From Devosia sp. (lineage in GTDB: Bacteria > Pseudomonadota > Alphaproteobacteria > Rhizobiales > Devosiaceae), in contig NZ_JAFKHE010000026.1 in the NCBI RefSeq assembly GCF_017307495.1, positions 50,938-114,937 on the forward strand: a stretch of DNA of 64,000 bases. The letters run 5' to 3'. The position numbers were made by a program, and so were the translations under genes. This document shows, in pieces, positions 63,826 through 64,000 of this stretch. Below the pieces are notes generated by a model, which did no database searches, was not told where the DNA came from, and saw only the letters and a program-made list of their open reading frames with translations. Position 1 is the first letter of the stretch; each line of letters begins with the position of its first letter.

Positions 63826-64000
63826 ACAGAATCTTGTCCCCCTCACCTCCACCCGTGCGATTCTCCCCCTCGTCCGCTGCACCGAAGCGAGATCATGACG
63901 AGTGGTTGGTGCGGGGGAGGTTGGGTGGGGTGGCAGTCGTGCTGCCCCAGGCTCAAAGCACGCGCGGCATGGTCCGGTTCGCCGGATGAGCCGCTGTCAA
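63826..64000. other. Non-coding right edge with hairpins, possibly an RNA gene running out of the window
   Basis: Starts with the AGAATCTTGTCCCC also seen at 47737, continues with CTCCAC and GATTCTCCCC. Farther on are GGCAG/CTGCC (about 63932-63946) and TCCGG/CCGGA around the stable tetraloop TTCG (63973-63986). No frame has recognisable protein features. The element is cut by the window end. Confidence 0.4.

Overview
The window is GC-rich, densely coded bacterial chromosome with many overlapping ATGA/GTGA start-stop junctions. A CcrM DNA methyltransferase preceded by CtrA-type boxes, the split atpI-atpB-atpE-atpF'-atpF operon, electron-transfer-flavoprotein:ubiquinone oxidoreductase and a MIO-lacking ergothionase-like gene set point to an alphaproteobacterium of the Hyphomicrobiales, possibly a Devosia-like genus. 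The genus is an inference; the class is well supported. I see no tRNA, rRNA, CRISPR array, prophage or insertion sequence.

Bases 1-14105 are a rightward catabolic region. After the end of a YejF-type ATPase and a YejA-type binding protein come a histidine-ammonia-lyase relative without the MIO triad, a complete OsmU/YehZYXW-type quaternary-amine importer, a hydantoinase-like amidohydrolase, an M20 carbamoylase, a DUF917 protein (the S-methyl-thiohydantoin desulfurase family) and a urocanase relative whose active-site Cys is Ala. These match, step by step, the five-enzyme bacterial ergothioneine degradation pathway: ergothionase, thiourocanate hydratase, thiohydantoin desulfurase, hydantoinase, carbamoylase, giving glutamate and trimethylamine. 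I consider this the key system of the window. The pathway is known from other bacteria; its linkage here to a betaine-type importer, and several active-site substitutions, deserve attention.

Bases 14310-22020 hold a second, less understood module: creatininase-family hydrolase and RidA on the minus strand, then a NitT/TauT-type ABC importer, a cytosine-deaminase-like amidohydrolase, an FAD-linked oxidase and a flavodoxin-fold quinone reductase. It looks like uptake and degradation of a cyclic nitrogen compound; the substrate is unknown.

Bases 22284-63562 are mostly housekeeping: SleB cell-wall hydrolase, a shortened pyruvate-phosphate-dikinase-like protein, ispH, GNAT, rnhA, a TPR-GT41 glycosyltransferase, glyQ, an NTF2-LuxR fusion regulator, S49 peptidase, a TrmN6-type methyltransferase, polyprenyl synthase, ispE, a TPR lipoprotein-like protein, ETF-QO, a family-4-like uracil-DNA glycosylase, MFS, moaB, lemA-DUF2207, glyS, VIT transporter, a radical SAM protein, rnhB, ccrM, mutY, DUF721, dsbA-like, smc and the F0 ATP synthase operon with a clear promoter and terminator.

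Three families of dispersed palindromic repeats (called A, B and C here) punctuate the intergenic spaces. They are especially dense inside the catabolic region, where they separate genes of one transcription unit and in places seem to supply the ribosome-binding site of the next gene. Two non-coding stretches (47737-48000 and 63829-64000) share an upstream 14-mer and contain stable hairpins; they may encode small RNAs.
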